Source: CBDCWO01 sp965223405
Lineage (GTDB): Bacteria > Bacteroidota > Bacteroidia > Chitinophagales > Saprospiraceae
Direction: 5' to 3'
Length of the DNA: 64,000 bases
Assembly (NCBI GenBank): GCA_965223405.1
Contig: CBDCWO010000006.1
Coordinates: 5,952,001 to 6,016,000 of the forward strand
In this document: positions 63,282 to 64,000 of the stretch, piece after piece
How positions within the stretch are numbered: position 1 is the stretch's first letter
Layout of the letters: every line of letters begins with the position of its first letter
Position numbers and translations under genes: made by a program
The notes under the pieces: generated by a model
The model's input: the letters and a program-made list of their open reading frames with translations, nothing else
Databases searched by the model: none
What the model was told of the DNA's origin: nothing

Positions 63282-64000
63282 CTAATGCTTCATACTCCAA
63301 ATACTTTGCAAATTATAGATCTTGAGGGATGGTATAAATGTTGAACCTCCATGGGAATAAAACTCTAGCTTTGAAAATGGCTCTCGGGGGTAAATCAGCT
63401 GTGAGAATGCCTCTCTGCCCTGATCAATGAACACTTCAAAAGTGCTGACATCCCAAAAGATATGCAAAGTAAGTTTTCCATCATTCGCTCTATAAGGCAT
63501 GCGGGATATCCGATTATAACTATTGCTCAGATGTCCTGGCAGGGTTCCTGATTTGGTTCGATCTCCAATACATTGCTGCTGCCAATCGTCATACTGGAAA
63601 AGATAATCTTCGCCAAAATCATTTTTCAGTCGGATTCCAAAAATGGCTCCCTTCGAAACCTCCACTGACAGGATGATCTCTAAAGGTTCGTGTGATCCAA
63701 TGTCATTTCTGACTTCTTCGCGCCCTTTGATCTTCATATCTTTCCGGATGATGGAATCTCTACGTAATTCCCGGTATTTGCGGATGGGCAATGACTTTAA
63801 AAAATAGGTGCCATCTACGTTTGTATGAAGTGATAATTCACGGATAAGGTTCATAGTTCCCGAGAACTTTGACGTTCTGGATAATATTTTATTGATCTGT
63901 GATGGCCAACCAAACCATGACTGAAACAGGATCCGGTCATCTGGCATGTTGGAATAGGTAATTCCTGCATAGAAGTCTGATCCCCAATCCAGCCAATGTT
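63282..64000 (-). CDS. GH32-family beta-fructosidase-like enzyme, C-terminal part (start outside window)
   Basis: The frame runs off the window; the visible 239 codons start HWLDWGSDFYAGITYSN, where LDWGSDFYA is the conserved GH32 strand, followed by the beta-sandwich C-terminal domain (VSKGAIFGIRLKNDFGEDY and STFEVFIDQGREAFSQLIYP). The latter is the sugar-binding module of invertase/levanase-type enzymes. The catalytic WMNDPNG, RDP and EC motifs are upstream, beyond the edge. It should hydrolyse beta-fructosides or related furanosides. It lies about 330 bases upstream of GH172 on the same strand. Confidence 0.88.
   Translation of the reverse strand, partial: HWLDWGSDFYAGITYSNMPDDRILFQSWFGWPSQINKILSRTSKFSGTMNLIRELSLHTNVDGTYFLKSLPIRKYRELRRDSIIRKDMKIKGREEVRNDIGSHEPLEIILSVEVSKGAIFGIRLKNDFGEDYLFQYDDWQQQCIGDRTKSGTLPGHLSNSYNRISRMPYRANDGKLTLHIFWDVSTFEVFIDQGREAFSQLIYPREPFSKLEFYSHGGSTFIPSLKIYNLQSIWSMKH

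Noticed and set aside
1..64000. Assignment of the locus to carrageenan or fucoidan specifically
   Set aside because: GH110 and GH95 fit galactans and fucosylated chains, but no GH16, GH82, GH107 or GH168-type endo-enzyme could be recognised, so a named polymer is not supported.
1..64000. tRNA or rRNA genes
   Set aside because: No cloverleaf or conserved rRNA segment was noticed on either strand; the S23-type protein here is not inside an rRNA gene.

Overview
The window looks like an accessory carbohydrate-degradation region of a marine-type member of the Bacteroidota. The evidence is a SusC/SusD pair with its own ECF sigma factor and FecR-type anti-sigma factor, many lipoprotein signal peptides, AT-rich intergenic DNA without strong Shine-Dalgarno sites, and a DUF6090 protein. 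It encodes seven S1-family sulfatases and about a dozen glycoside hydrolases or glycosidase-like proteins (GH2, GH18, GH31, GH32, GH78-like, GH95, GH109-like, GH110, GH172/DUF2961 and several unassigned). The likely target is one or more sulfated, galactose/fucose/rhamnose-type algal or animal polysaccharides. The exact glycan cannot be read from the sequence.

Layout. 1-5.2 kb (minus): partial metallophosphoesterase, a sulfatase, a sulfatase-alpha/beta-hydrolase fusion, then an AraC regulator. 5.4-10.4 kb (plus, divergent from AraC): enolase-superfamily dehydratase/cycloisomerase, SDR dehydrogenase and GH2, a likely sugar-acid catabolic operon. 10.5-26 kb (mostly minus): GH18, a decayed beta-helix glycosidase, an Nramp-like permease without the metal motifs, two sulfatases, then GH95, a beta-propeller glycosidase, a 999-residue unassigned enzyme and a ThuA-like protein. 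26.2-29.9 kb: a plus-strand sulfatase facing a GH31. 29.9-31.9 kb: a 1.5 kb tandem array of about 95-bp AT-rich units (15 copies of an invariant core) next to a gene for an S23/IVS-type four-helix-bundle protein. 31.9-42.7 kb (minus): LamG protein, sulfatase, GH78-like, GH110, serine hydrolase, sulfatase. 42.7-50.8 kb (minus): SusD, SusC, FecR and sigma factor, with a dead GH gene between FecR and the sigma factor that carries an inserted MITE. 51.2-60.1 kb: a GH109-like oxidoreductase, DUF6090, DUF4838, a broken secreted-protein gene, a TIM-barrel-like lipoprotein and DUF1080, bounded by two almost identical 227/228-bp MITE-like elements in opposite orientation. 60.2-64 kb (minus): sugar isomerase-like lipoprotein, DUF2961/GH172 and the C-terminal part of a GH32.

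How it works together (inference). SusC/SusD import oligosaccharides. The secreted or lipid-anchored sulfatases and the esterase expose the chain, exo-glycosidases trim it, and the enolase/SDR pair feeds an unusual sugar acid into central metabolism. ECF sigma/FecR and AraC are the visible regulators. No sulfatase-maturation enzyme (anSME or FGE) is seen here.

Most notable: the repeat array plus four-helix-bundle gene abutting the GH31 start codon; the sulfatase-esterase fusion with a complete Ser-Asp-His set; the permease lacking Nramp metal ligands; and traces of active remodelling. The last include a MITE insertion whose removal restores the reading frame of a dead glycosidase, a pair of near-identical MITEs, and several gene remnants in the gaps.
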